Shown piece after piece: positions 29,038 through 37,699 of a stretch of DNA of 64,000 bases. This DNA is from Oceanospirillaceae bacterium (GTDB lineage: Bacteria; Pseudomonadota; Gammaproteobacteria; Pseudomonadales; Balneatricaceae). Positions within the stretch are counted from its first letter, which is position 1, and each line of letters opens with the position of its first letter. A program made the position numbers and the translations under genes. The stretch is from NCBI GenBank assembly GCA_013215445.1, contig JABSRA010000010.1, positions 1 to 64,000 on the forward strand. The letters are read 5' to 3'. The notes under the pieces are model-generated. The model made no database searches, was not told the origin of the DNA, and was given only the letters and a program-made list of their open reading frames with translations.

Positions 29038-29325
29038 TTACGTAGGAAATAATTTAATGCTTATGCCAATACCCTTGATCCATTTTATTGCGAGTCTTTT
29101 AGCCTGTGCTCGCATCGCATCGCATCACACTTGCCCATTGCACGACTAAATTGGTGAGCCCCTTTAGGCTGCATTGCCTTGTGCCACTCTTCTTCATCAA
29201 TGCCTAAACGTACCAGTATCGGCAGTAGACGGCTGCCTATAGCACCGCGCTTATTGGCCCTTATCGCACGTCCACTCCAATCGACAAGCTCTAAATACTC
29301 TCGATAAAGATACGGGATCTATATT
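29038..29325 (-). pseudogene. RAYT transposase relic, C-terminal part
   Basis: Read leftward from 29325, one open frame gives IPYLYREYLELVDWSGRAIR, ANKRGAIGSRLLPILVRLGI, DEEEWHKAMQPKGAHQFSRA and continues to a TAA at 29040-29038. Y-x-E-L-V-D-W-[ST]-G-R-A-I followed by K-R-G-A-I and P-I-L-x-R-L is the conserved RAYT C-terminus. There is no start codon or N-terminal part here. Its order relative to the relic at 26.1-26.6 kb shows it comes from a different copy. Confidence 0.8.
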
Positions 29326-29347
29326 TTCAATATTTTTAATTATTACT

Positions 29348-29375
29348 TGTGACCTGTGACCTGTGACCTGTGACC
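29348..29375. repeat. Four tandem TGTGACC units
   Basis: Four exact 7-bp copies sit between the RAYT relic and the stop of the MarR gene. This is a simple sequence tract that could vary in length. Confidence 0.9.
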
Positions 29376-29397
29376 TGTAGCACAACTTATGTCGCTA

Positions 29398-29964
29398 CTA
29401 AGTTGGTAACTGGTGCTCTATACAAATCAACTGCTCAGCAGAATGCTGCAGAGGGGTGTTTAGCAGCTCACAATAATACTCGCTGCCACCTTTGTGGGTG
29501 TTATAGCGGCAGCTGCTACAGACACCAAAAGTTTTCATGTTGTTAGACCCTAACAGCGCCTCTAGCAATTCTTTTAGTGAGCTTTCAATTTGAATATTTT
29601 TTTGCTCCGTTAACCCCTTACAAGCGACATTAAACAGCGGCGAAGGGATGGCTTTTTGCAGCAATTGACGAGCGCTTTCAGTCACTTGCAGATGCGTTAT
29701 ACGACCGTCACTCAGGTCAGCTACCTTACACAGATATCCCTTATTTTCTAGTACTTTAAGGGTTTGAGAAACGGATCCTTTAGTCTGTCCCAAATACTCG
29801 GTAAGGGCTTTAGCAGTATCAGAAAACTGATTGCAGATAGACAGGTAATGCAACACTTCTAACTGTACTGGTTGCAAGCCAAACTCAGCGGTGCAGCGCC
29901 TGGAGTCTGCCCGCTGCAACTCCGCTATGCGCTCTATATAGTCATAAATTTTAGTTGAAGCCAC
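29398..29964 (-). CDS. MarR-family regulator with Cys-rich C-terminal extension
   Basis: 188 aa. A winged-helix core (about 25-100) contains LQPVQLEVLHYL, LTEYLGQTKGSVSQTLKVLE and the wing KVADLSDGRITHLQVT. Beyond the usual MarR end is a ~45-residue tail with FGVCSSCRYN, EYYCELL and LICIEHQ: four cysteines and a His, able to bind zinc or an Fe-S cluster or to act as a redox switch. It is divergent from a secreted protein and redoxin pair, and a perfect inverted repeat lies in the shared promoter region, so it probably controls that pair. Metal or redox sensing is an inference. Confidence 0.85.
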   Translation of the reverse strand: MASTKIYDYIERIAELQRADSRRCTAEFGLQPVQLEVLHYLSICNQFSDTAKALTEYLGQTKGSVSQTLKVLENKGYLCKVADLSDGRITHLQVTESARQLLQKAIPSPLFNVACKGLTEQKNIQIESSLKELLEALLGSNNMKTFGVCSSCRYNTHKGGSEYYCELLNTPLQHSAEQLICIEHQLPT

Positions 29965-30077
29965 TCGCTAGTACCTCTGGACTATCTGTGTTTAAAAAGT
30001 ATCCGGCTAATTGTTATCGTCCATAACTGTTGCAGATAAATATGCAACTCAAAATATAGTATCGACTAAAAACTTGT

Positions 30078-30106
30078 TTGACAAGCGCCATCAGCATGTA
30101 TTATAT
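30078..30106 (+). promoter_or_regulatory. Sigma-70-type promoter for the secreted protein/redoxin genes
   Basis: TTGACA (30078-30083) is a perfect -35. TATTAT at 30099 (spacer 15) or TATATT at 30103 (spacer 19) could be the -10. Neither spacing is ideal, which would suit a regulated promoter. The operator-like palindrome begins 8 bp further on. Confidence 0.55.
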
Positions 30107-30113
30107 TAATATG

Positions 30114-30128
30114 GTATCGAGTCGATAC
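30114..30128. promoter_or_regulatory. Perfect palindrome, probable MarR operator
   Basis: GTATCGAGTCGATAC is a 7-bp inverted repeat around one base, between the promoter and the start of the secreted-protein gene. The sequence TAGTATCGA at 30058-30066 is the exact reverse complement of TCGATACTA at 30122-30130, so two related sites flank the promoter. Binding by the divergent MarR regulator is inferred from position. Confidence 0.6.
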
Positions 30129-30197
30129 TATATTAACAACCACTCAGTTTATGAGCCACACACTGGCTCATATTTAATCGTACTAAGGATAAAAACC

Positions 30198-30956
30198 ATG
30201 AAAAAACGCCTACTAGCCAGCTGCATACTCTCTAGCAGCATCGCACTTTCCTCTCAGGTTGCTGCACACACAGAACACAGCGGCGGAATTCAAGCCCCGA
30301 AGTTCGATGAGAGTTCGACTACTCACGCAGCCTTCGACATCATCCATGGAAAAATTAGCACTAAAGGTAATGTTGCTACTTTCCATCTGGCCGTAGCTGG
30401 GATAGCTGGTAGCAATAAACCTTTAGCGATCGGCAAGCTGGCTGGTAGCTCAGTGTACTCTTATGTATGGCCAACCAGCTTAGACCCTTCTACTGTTGGT
30501 TTTGAAGAAAAAACCGGCATCTTAGCGCTAGCGGTTACCGCTCATCCGGATTTCGATGACACCCCGCTATACGATGAGAACAATGATGGTGAGCTAAGTA
30601 ACGACGGCAACGAATGGCACAGCCATTGGATAGTGTTAGCGCCTAACGAACAATGTGGTCCCGGAGCTTTAGCGGTTGTAGATATTCCTAAAGGAACACA
30701 ACCAAAACTACCTAAAACCTGGCCCGGCCTACCTATTCTGTTGGACAGCCCCGGTTGGAATCCAACCTTTCACGGCAATCACCTGGAAGTAAAAGTACCC
30801 TTTGCAGATATTAGCAGCTTAGAAACGATCAGCTACGATGCGGTCACAGCAGTACTTAGAGTCAATCAAAGTGTGCATGCTCCCCTGCTGTGTATAACAG
30901 ACGTCCAGGATATCGCCTCTGGTGACTTATCACTGCCGGGAAAAGTTAACCAATAA
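30198..30956 (+). CDS. Secreted conserved protein of unknown function
   Basis: 252 aa from ATG 30198 (AAGGATAAAA upstream); the frame is open further up to 30078, but that stretch contains the promoter and operator. A signal peptide (MKKRLLASCILSSSIALSSQVAA) is followed by HTEHSGG. The body is beta-rich, with NEWHSHWIVLAPNEQCGPGA and a second Cys near the end (LLCITDV), so one disulfide is possible. I recall this type of sequence in marine gammaproteobacteria without a function. The redoxin gene starts 115 bp downstream, probably in the same transcript. Confidence 0.7.
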   Translation: MKKRLLASCILSSSIALSSQVAAHTEHSGGIQAPKFDESSTTHAAFDIIHGKISTKGNVATFHLAVAGIAGSNKPLAIGKLAGSSVYSYVWPTSLDPSTVGFEEKTGILALAVTAHPDFDDTPLYDENNDGELSNDGNEWHSHWIVLAPNEQCGPGALAVVDIPKGTQPKLPKTWPGLPILLDSPGWNPTFHGNHLEVKVPFADISSLETISYDAVTAVLRVNQSVHAPLLCITDVQDIASGDLSLPGKVNQ

Positions 30957-31071
30957 TCACTGATCATCTCCAGAAAAAGTGAACTAATAGTTACTACCCA
31001 TCGCCAGCCTCTGTCAGAAATGGCAGAGGAGGCACAAACACCATGGTTAAAGAACTTTAAAAGGTACACAG

Positions 31072-31635
31072 ATGCATTTACTCAATCAACAGGCCCCAGA
31101 ACTACAAGTCACTAGCTGGCTTAATAGCAAAACAGCTCTCAGTCTTGAATCACTGCGTGGCAAGGTGGTGATACTGCACTGCTTTCAAATGCTCTGTCCT
31201 GGCTGCGTCCAGCACGGCTTACCACAGGCGGGCGCAATCCATGAACTCTTTGACCCAGAAGAAGTGCAAGTCATAGGGCTACACAGCGTTTTTGAACACC
31301 ACAGTGTGATGAATGAAGCCGCATTGCGCGCTTTTGTAGCGGAATACCGAATTAAGTTTCCAATCGCTATTGATAAAAGCGCTGAGCGTGGCGCTATTCC
31401 ACTGACAATGCGCAACTACAAGTTACAGGGAACTCCCAGTGTGGTGGTCATTGATCAAAGTGGCGTAGTCAGAATGATGCATTTTGGGCAGATATCCGAC
31501 TTGCACTTGGGCAATATCATCGGCCGGATCATTGCTGAGCCGCGCAGCCAACAGGATGTTGCAGCAAACATCAGTCTTGACAACAGCGCAGCAGCTGACA
31601 GCGACAAATGTGACGACCAGGGCTGCAAAACATGA
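31072..31635 (+). CDS. Thioredoxin-fold redoxin (AhpC/TlpA-like)
   Basis: 187 aa. The thioredoxin-like fold is clear: APELQVTSWLNSKTALSLES, LRGKVVILHCFQMLCPGC with the C-P-G-C redox pair, and YKLQGTPSVVVIDQSGVVR with the cis-proline. The C-terminal ~35 residues hold two more cysteines (DKCDDQGCKT). No signal peptide, so cytoplasmic. It may be a peroxiredoxin-like or disulfide reductase enzyme. Its position behind the MarR-controlled promoter suggests a redox or metal stress response. Confidence 0.82.
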   Translation: MHLLNQQAPELQVTSWLNSKTALSLESLRGKVVILHCFQMLCPGCVQHGLPQAGAIHELFDPEEVQVIGLHSVFEHHSVMNEAALRAFVAEYRIKFPIAIDKSAERGAIPLTMRNYKLQGTPSVVVIDQSGVVRMMHFGQISDLHLGNIIGRIIAEPRSQQDVAANISLDNSAAADSDKCDDQGCKT

Positions 31636-31687
31636 AAAAATGAAATGGGACAGGAAAATGAAATTGAAACATGAAATAGCATGAAAT

Positions 31688-32347
31688 AGGACAGGCACTT
31701 TTTAACACCACTTAACCCTAACTATTTAGTTATTTTCACTACAACAAGATACTCAGCGGATAAATACATCAAACCCATTCAGCAAGCCACCAAGCCTCTT
31801 GTATTGCCGCCGGAGCTATTTGCTAATATAGGTGACACGAAGCGACACAATGTCGCGCAGAGCGAAACTGGACCTGCGACTATATTGATAACAGGAGGTA
31901 GAGTAACGCTGGAAAAGTTACCGAGACGGCCCATCTGGGCGGCCACCACTTTAGTGAATAGCGGAGAGAGCCTTCAGCGTTAAAAAAGCTAGCCAATAGT
32001 AGGACAAAATCATCTTGGGTTCGGTTTCTTTTTCCCTGTAGATTCAATTCATCAATGCAACACTTTATGATATTAAAAATACTTAAATAGCAATTTTGGG
32101 TAATAAAATTTGGCTAGGATAGGGTATCGATGTGGCAGTGACCACAGGGATTATTGAGCTGCGCTCAACCCCTTCGGGGCTATCGTCACAGGCTCCGATG
32201 TGCGTCGCTCGGCTCGGCTCATTGCTGCGGGGGATCTCAACCCTCCAAGCTTATGACATGCAATCTGGATTATATGGGGCTGATAGTTATAAGGTATTAA
32301 TATATGAAGTGGTGCGCCTGAAGGGACTTGAAAAGCACTTTCAACTT
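31688..32347. repeat. Long dispersed repeat A+B, copy 1, ending in a tRNA-Arg 3'-end copy
   Basis: It begins AGGACAGGCACTTTTTAACA and matches 49460-50071 closely over most of its length. It has an extra ~130 bp (about 31836-31964) and a shorter middle. The B part (about 32125 on) includes CCCCTTCGGGG and GGGGGATCTCAACCCTCCAA. It ends with TGGTGCGCCTGAAGGGA (32310-32326), the tRNA-Arg 3' end with one change. Short frames inside (DKYIKPIQQATKPLVLPPEL) are shared with the other copy but start without a signal. Confidence 0.85.
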
Positions 32348-32761
32348 ATTGATTAATATTTGAATTATTTTATTAACCTGAAATGCGATATATTTAGTAT
32401 TAGTGGTCTAAGTACGCAGTAATAAGTAAGTTTCTAGCTGAAAGGACTGGTATCAATTCTATAAGTATTTTCAATTACAGGAGACTTGTTTACCAGTCAA
32501 TTACATTATTGACCCTTTCTTCAATATGGGCTGCGTACCAATCCAAAAACGTCAAATATTGACTGTGTTAGCCCTTAAATTTCAAGTCAAAATAAAATTA
32601 CCTTCCAAAACATCACTCTAAAAATATCAGCATTTTTAGGTCACTATAAGTGGCTAAAATGTACTTGACCTAACGATAAACGTTGTGTAAATTTTGCCAA
32701 AATAGAAAATGAAATAATGGTGCATTACTATAAACTCAGGATAGTTATTGAAGGAAAGATT
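32348..32761. other. Intergenic region
   Basis: About 410 bp of AT-rich DNA between the repeat and the phosphodiesterase gene; no feature recognised except AAGGAAAG before the ATG at 32762. Confidence 0.35.
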
Positions 32762-33586
32762 ATGAAAAAGAAAGCTATAATATTTACCATTGATGGCGTT
32801 AGAGCTGATGCCATGAAAATAGCCAACACGCCTTTTTTAGATCAAAAAATAAGTATAGGGGCTAGCTCTTTTACGGGCAAATGCATCTTGCCCTCTATCA
32901 CTACTCCTAATCATGCTTCTCTTTTTCGGTCTGTATTAGCTGAGGATCATCGAATAATTGACAATTATGATATGGCACCTCAGACCCAAGATTTTCCTTC
33001 TTTATTTGATAAAGTTTTTGACAGTGGCAAAAGCTGTGCAGCCATTATTTCTTACCTGCCCCTTTTAAACGCATACGGTCACTGTGAAAAACTAAATTTT
33101 TCCCTACATAAAAACATCAGCCTGGGTATTGAGCACCAAATTCCGGATAATTACTACGCTGAACTAGATAAATATGTTTTGGCCGGTGCGGATATGATCA
33201 TTGAAAATGATGCAGATCTTGCACATGTCTATATAGAAGCCCCTGATGTTGTAGGTCACAACAAAGGGTGGATGAGCAAACAATATATTCAGGCAGTGGA
33301 GCAAAGCGATAAGTTGATAGAGTCCTTTATTAATAGATTGGGCGATAAAGCCAAAGACTACCATTTTTTTGTGACTACTGATCATGGTGGGCACGGCTAT
33401 GGCCACGGTTCTGATTCCGATGAAGACACTACTATTTGGTTTATAAGCTTTGGAGCCGACATAAAACCCATCACCATAGGTGATTTCTCTATTCTAGATA
33501 TTGTACCTACAGTTGCCAGCTATTTAGGTTTTCAGCAAGAGCCACATTGGCAAGGTGATATACTGGATATCTACGCTTCAGCTTAA
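32762..33586 (+). CDS. Alkaline-phosphatase-superfamily phosphodiesterase
   Basis: 274 aa from ATG 32762, preceded by GAAGGAAAG; the ATG at 32717 has no such site. Metal-site and nucleophile motifs are in order: IFTIDGVRADAM (first Asp), ILPSITTPNHASL (nucleophile Thr), EAPDVVGHNKG (Asp and His), FFVTTDHGGHGYGHG (Asp-His and His). This fits type I phosphodiesterase/nucleotide pyrophosphatases. No signal peptide, so likely cytoplasmic. It lies in the accessory region between two tRNA-end repeats. Confidence 0.85.
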   Translation: MKKKAIIFTIDGVRADAMKIANTPFLDQKISIGASSFTGKCILPSITTPNHASLFRSVLAEDHRIIDNYDMAPQTQDFPSLFDKVFDSGKSCAAIISYLPLLNAYGHCEKLNFSLHKNISLGIEHQIPDNYYAELDKYVLAGADMIIENDADLAHVYIEAPDVVGHNKGWMSKQYIQAVEQSDKLIESFINRLGDKAKDYHFFVTTDHGGHGYGHGSDSDEDTTIWFISFGADIKPITIGDFSILDIVPTVASYLGFQQEPHWQGDILDIYASA

Positions 33587-34273
33587 AGGTGATTTGATGA
33601 TCAGGGTGACTGTATATTTCAGCGCCCGATCAACACCACTGTATCGTCTTTAATCGCCCAACGTTTGAACTTACTGTTCACAACATCTGAGTATAAAAAC
33701 AAACTGATATGTTTTTCTGCCAAATGAACAACCCTCTAATTCTGTCACTGTATTATGGGGTTTGTGCCCATCCCCTCTGGTATTACCCTCAAGGGATTTT
33801 CGAGCAAGTAAACTTCACCCCTATTTAGGGTGCTTTGTAACCCCGTACAGGGGTAATGCGACTTTGACAGGTTTCCAGCTCTATGACGAATAATATGGCT
33901 TTAATGCCTTGCAGAAAGGCTACTGTGCTCATGATTAAAACATCTATAAGAAAATAGCGTTTAGCTGGTAGTTTTGCGGATCAATGATGAGCTTTATTTT
34001 AGCTGAAAACCTCATAACCACTGCTCTACAGGTTAGTTCTTTATGGTTTTGTTGCTTGCAGAAGCTAAGAATAAGTTACTATTTACCCTTGCCGTCCAAA
34101 GAAAATTATTTCATTTGATTTAGCACTGTACTTTTGATCGGCAGTAGCTCTTTTCGAGCTGCTTTCTATTCAATTTAACGGTGAGAGGTTAGGATAGCCG
34201 TGAGCTCCATATTTCTTGGTAGGAGGTTAACTGCTAAATATTGTGAAAATACGCGAGTGAATATATATCTGAG
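33587..34273. other. Long non-coding stretch upstream of an intron-like hairpin
   Basis: About 690 bp with no gene. It includes a hairpin near 33838 (ACCCCGTACAGGGGT). If the domain V-like hairpin just downstream is real, this could be the remains of group II intron RNA, but I recognise no reverse-transcriptase coding text. Confidence 0.35.
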
Positions 34274-34306
34274 GAGCCGAATGCGGTAGTTCCGCACGTC
34301 AGGTTC
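34274..34306 (+). ncRNA. Group II intron domain V-like hairpin
   Basis: 33 nt fold as GAGCC/GGTTC (one G-T pair), an internal bulge, then TGCGG/CCGCA with loop TAGTT. The sequence GAGCCGAATGCGG then TTCCGCACGT follows the strongly conserved domain V of bacterial group II introns, including the AGC triad and the CGT bulge side. The text after it (TTTGTGGGG) also resembles intron 3' ends. No maturase frame is present, so this would be a relic or a maturase-less intron end. Confidence 0.55.
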
Positions 34307-34448
34307 TTTGTGGGGTAAGCTTTGTAACAGGTTCTACCAGATTTGTGCTGGAGCGCAACTCAATTCCTCTGGCTATGCCTATAACCAAAGTTTTAAATTA
34401 ACATACCTTAACCGGTTTTATTGAATGTCTACTTAATGAGGTGCCTTT

Positions 34449-34826
34449 GTGTATTATGTGATATTTTTTTCCATTTCCTTAGCATTGTCTATTTCAACAT
34501 TTGGAATATCATTAATAGTATTCTTCGTCATCAAAAATTGGTTTGATAAACAAGCAGCCAAAGCAATACTGAGTTTATCAATCAAAAGCCTGAGGACAGG
34601 AGAGCCTGCTTTTCTGCATCATGTTAACAAGGCTGCGATTGTCAAAGTATTTGATTCTTTTTCGTTAAGCCCATGTGAACAAAAGCTTCTTGAAGATGGT
34701 ACATCAACTTCATATACAGCTCCTGTCGCTCACCCAGGTCACAAGGGCTCAATGATTTTGAATGTTATTTACACACCTCGATCTGGTACAAAAAACACAA
34801 TAATTATTACCGCACAACCAATATGA
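34449..34826 (+). CDS. Small membrane-anchored protein of unknown function
   Basis: 125 aa from GTG 34449 with GAGG 8-11 bases upstream. One N-terminal membrane helix (YVIFFSISLALSISTFGI then SLIVFFVI) is followed by a soluble ~95-residue part without motifs that I know. Codon use is AT-rich like the surrounding accessory DNA. Confidence 0.55.
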   Translation: MYYVIFFSISLALSISTFGISLIVFFVIKNWFDKQAAKAILSLSIKSLRTGEPAFLHHVNKAAIVKVFDSFSLSPCEQKLLEDGTSTSYTAPVAHPGHKGSMILNVIYTPRSGTKNTIIITAQPI

Positions 34827-34949
34827 CTAAATTTAGTATGAGTGATATTTTCAAAAAAAAATCTATGGAAGAATAGTAGTGCGCCGAGCTAAATCAGTAT
34901 CAGATTGGAGGGAAAAAACTACTAAGAAAACTACAACAAAAACTATTAC
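34827..34949. other. Short AT-rich spacer
   Basis: About 120 bp between the small membrane protein gene and repeat D; nothing recognised. Confidence 0.3.
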
Positions 34950-35068
34950 AGGACAGGCACACTTTATAATATTTAAACCTAGACAATACTCCAATCAATA
35001 CACTTTAGTGATTATTTCTCTTTTACTCTCTTGATCTACATACCTTAGATAATATTCTTCGTCAAATT
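34950..35068. repeat. Dispersed repeat D, copy 2
   Basis: Begins AGGACAGGCACAC and matches 28858-28973, including AAACCTAGACAATACTCCAA and the CTCTCTTGATCTA stretch. A further GGACAGGCA at 35074-35082 follows at once, so repeat elements abut here. Confidence 0.8.
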
Positions 35069-35091
35069 CTATAGGACAGGCATACATTATA

Positions 35092-35220
35092 CGTCGCTTC
35101 GCTCGGCTCGGCTCATTTCTGCGGGGGATCTCAACCCTCCAAGCTTATAACATGAAATCTGGATTATATGGGGCTGATAGTTATAGGGTATGAATATATG
35201 AAGTGGTGCGCCTGGAGGGA
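35092..35220. repeat. Repeat B, copy 2, ending in a perfect tRNA-Arg 3' end
   Basis: Matches the 3' part of 49868-50067 over about 110 bp (GGGGGATCTCAACCCTCCAA, CTGATAGTTATAGGGTATGA). It finishes with TGGTGCGCCTGGAGGGA at 35204-35220, 17 bp identical to the 3' end of the tRNA-Arg gene (complement). After that the sequences diverge. This is the arrangement of an attachment-site scar. Confidence 0.85.
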
Positions 35221-35353
35221 CTTGAAAAGCATTAGTAACTAACTGTTTTTAAACATATTGAATTCTAATATTTTCCGAAAAGCCCCCAATAAAGCCCCCA
35301 CTTTGCAAAGGTCTCAATTTTTAAATGATAATCATCCTATGCTCATAAAGAAG

Positions 35354-35783
35354 CAGAGCGGGAATTCCCGCTCTGGTCAAGGATCTTTGGTTGAATTCCC
35401 AGAGCCCGAATTCGGGCTCTGGGTAAGCTGGTGGAATAGCTTAAGTAATTTAGTTTAACTCCGATGATTTGCTGTTCTTGACATGCAGATAGCTACCGCA
35501 AGATTCTTCGGTTGCATTAAATCTGTAAAATATCACAATAGATAAATGTCATTGTCAGCCAGAGCGGGAATTCCCACTCTGGTTAAATATTTGCTATTGA
35601 ATTCCCAAAGCCCGAATTCGGGCTTTGGTTAGGCCGGTGGAATAGCTTAAGCAATTTAGTTTAACTCCGAAGATCTCCTTTCCTAGATCCGCTGATAGCT
35701 ACCGCAAGATCTTTCGGTAGCATCTGATCTGTGCCATATCACAAAAGTAAACATCATAGTCACCTACAGCGGGAATTCCTGCT
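35354..35783. repeat. Array of ~205-bp palindromic repeats (two units plus a half)
   Basis: Each unit holds three hairpins. HP1 is a 22-bp perfect palindrome at 35354-35375, with a near copy at 35560-35581 and a half copy at 35768-35783. HP2 is a 26-bp perfect palindrome at 35398-35423 and a 24-bp one at 35605-35628. HP3 starts GCTACCG and ends CGGTAGC (35492-35515, 35698-35721). HP1 and HP2 are centred on GAATTC. HP2 arms change together: CAGAGCCC/GGGCTCTG versus CAAAGCCC/GGGCTTTG. A degraded HP2 remnant is at about 35873. A third copy is at 45.25 kb. Confidence 0.93.
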
Positions 35784-36003
35784 CTGGTTCTCTCGTAACT
35801 TTCATGCTGCGTATTTGCAGCCTGGTAATAGCAAAGTGTAGATTCACTCCATGCTTTAAAACTGTTAGCTAAACCCTAATCCGGGCTTTGGGCTGACTCT
35901 TCAAATGTAAGGCGTTATCATAGCGAATAGGTGCTAGCTGCATAATTGGCAGCTTTTGACACAAAGCAGACATTTTAACGCTCGCGTAATAGGCGAGAGC
36001 GTC
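35784..36003. other. Spacer with a hairpin after the HEPN gene
   Basis: About 220 bp. Near the right end CGCTCGC and GCGAGAGCG (about 35979-35999) form a hairpin just past the stop of the leftward gene at 36004 and may end its transcript, though no T-run follows. Confidence 0.4.
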
Positions 36004-37212
36004 CTAATATACGCGCTTGTTAAATACTTCATCTTCAAATTTTGGAAACATATCGACCATATGCGAGGGAAATAAAACTCCAGGTCTTTTAGTGGCTTCG
36101 TTCCATCCAGGATCTTTGGTTTCCAAGAACCGGCTAACTTCAGCTCTTGTGTCGTCTTCTAGGCAGATAAGTATATAAGCAATCAAGTTCTGCACCACTT
36201 GATAATCACCAATTGCCAGCTTTGGAGTAACATTTCTTATTGATGCTTCCCAAGAATAAAAACTAAAGTCTCTATAATCGGTAAATAGTGGGATTTTTCC
36301 ATCGAAGTAGACTGTTTCATAAGCAAGTTTTTTAGGGTCTACATTCCCATGCAATAAATCATTTCTGTTATTCATTAGTGTATGAAATTCTTTGCATGCA
36401 TCTATATTGTTATAATCAATAGCCTGATAAAAACCTTTGCAATTTCTATGCAATCCTTTGATTCTAATGTCTATTTGTTGGCGAACAATGGAGTCATACA
36501 GCCTTTTGTCATTTTTTATATCATCTTCAGCAAGCAAAAATATTATAAGATTAATGAAAGACTCAGCATATACGGGTGCGAGCATCCTGATATTTAATCC
36601 TAATGCTGTAGCTTCAGTGTATAGTTCTCCAGCATGATTCATCCTATCCTTGAGGTTTTCTAGATCTTTTGCTGATTTTGGATAGGAGAGAGCTTCCAGC
36701 TCCTCTATTTTCAATGCTTCAAGCTTTACTAATTGGTGCTCAATAACACTTTTAATTCTAAAGAATGGGTTTGTGAAGAGCTGCCATTTCTCAATTTTCT
36801 TTCTGAATTCAAAAATATTTTTACCATATGAAGAGAAGTCTTTTTTTAGGTTTTTAATAAACTCTTTTTTAGCTTCTGAAGGACTATCAAATTCAATACT
36901 GTGGATAATCTCCAGCCGAAATGTCATACACATGATTTCAAGTACATCGCCTTTATAATTTATTGTGTAATGCCAGTGAATAAGGTTATCTGAATCGTCT
37001 GAACGAAACAGCATTTGTATACCATTCGGAGGGCCAAACCTTGCATTTAAGTAACAGTAAAGCTCGACAGGCGTAATTCCCTCTCTAATAATCCAAACCC
37101 CGCCTTTAATGGCAGTCTTAGGTTTTTCACCGTTTTTGGAAAGCTCGCTCATTTTCCCTGCTACTTCTTTCATTGGAGGATAGGATAATTGCGAGACATC
37201 TATAAACTTCAT
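36004..37212 (-). CDS. HEPN-like protein of unknown function (402 aa)
   Basis: AAGGAAGAG stands just before the ATG. The C-terminal half is largely helical and contains MNNRNDLLHGN, an R-N-x-x-x-H motif as found in HEPN ribonuclease domains. N-terminal residues 1-120 look alpha/beta (GGVWIIREGITPVELYCYLN, HWHYTINYKGDVLEIMCM) and I do not recognise them. No signal peptide, so cytoplasmic. It is AT-rich and lies in an island beside the palindromic array, with two further HEPN-motif genes to the right on the same strand. A defence or toxin role is possible but inferred only from motif and context. Confidence 0.65.
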   Translation of the reverse strand: MKFIDVSQLSYPPMKEVAGKMSELSKNGEKPKTAIKGGVWIIREGITPVELYCYLNARFGPPNGIQMLFRSDDSDNLIHWHYTINYKGDVLEIMCMTFRLEIIHSIEFDSPSEAKKEFIKNLKKDFSSYGKNIFEFRKKIEKWQLFTNPFFRIKSVIEHQLVKLEALKIEELEALSYPKSAKDLENLKDRMNHAGELYTEATALGLNIRMLAPVYAESFINLIIFLLAEDDIKNDKRLYDSIVRQQIDIRIKGLHRNCKGFYQAIDYNNIDACKEFHTLMNNRNDLLHGNVDPKKLAYETVYFDGKIPLFTDYRDFSFYSWEASIRNVTPKLAIGDYQVVQNLIAYILICLEDDTRAEVSRFLETKDPGWNEATKRPGVLFPSHMVDMFPKFEDEVFNKRVY

Positions 37213-37699
37213 TACTCTTCCTTAAATTTAACATTTACATACTGTGTGCTCGTTAACACAAGAAAGTGATTTCTGGAAATCACAGGCAACTTATGCCCTA
37301 CTTAAGAAAACATCCTTATATCAAAAAACTTCCTGGCTAAACGCGCATGCGAGTTTGTAGAGATAACGAGTTTCTCGATATTTATTTTTCTTCATATTTA
37401 TACTATTGATTTTGCAGTTGTTTTTATAACTTTACAAGTATAGATGAGCATGAAAATAACGCTGTTACTATAAGCAGTGTTTGAAAACATTGAGAATTAT
37501 ATGAATAATGACCGCTTTTACCCGATACCGACGATTTCCAATCACACACCTACACTAGCTAATCTGGTTTGGAAGCTGCTGTAATTGACACTAAGCGGCC
37601 GTTTAGCTATCCCTGAAAACGGTAATATATTGCATAGTTTCATAGAAGAACTCTCAATTTTTAACTGTTAGATTTCTCGATTAGAACAATAGTCACTTG
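37213..37699. other. Intergenic region between HEPN-type genes
   Basis: About 490 bp, AT-rich, no gene or repeat recognised. It separates the 402-aa gene from the two-gene unit to the right and likely holds its own promoter. Confidence 0.35.

Noticed and set aside
35258-35458. 66-codon open frame
   Set aside because: It runs through the palindromic repeat, so its residues simply translate the hairpin arms.
35354-35783. Integron attC sites
   Set aside because: GTTTAAC and GTTAGGC fit the attC core patterns by chance, but the repeat holds three separate hairpins instead of one long imperfect palindrome, copies are sequence-conserved, and no integron integrase or cassette structure is seen.
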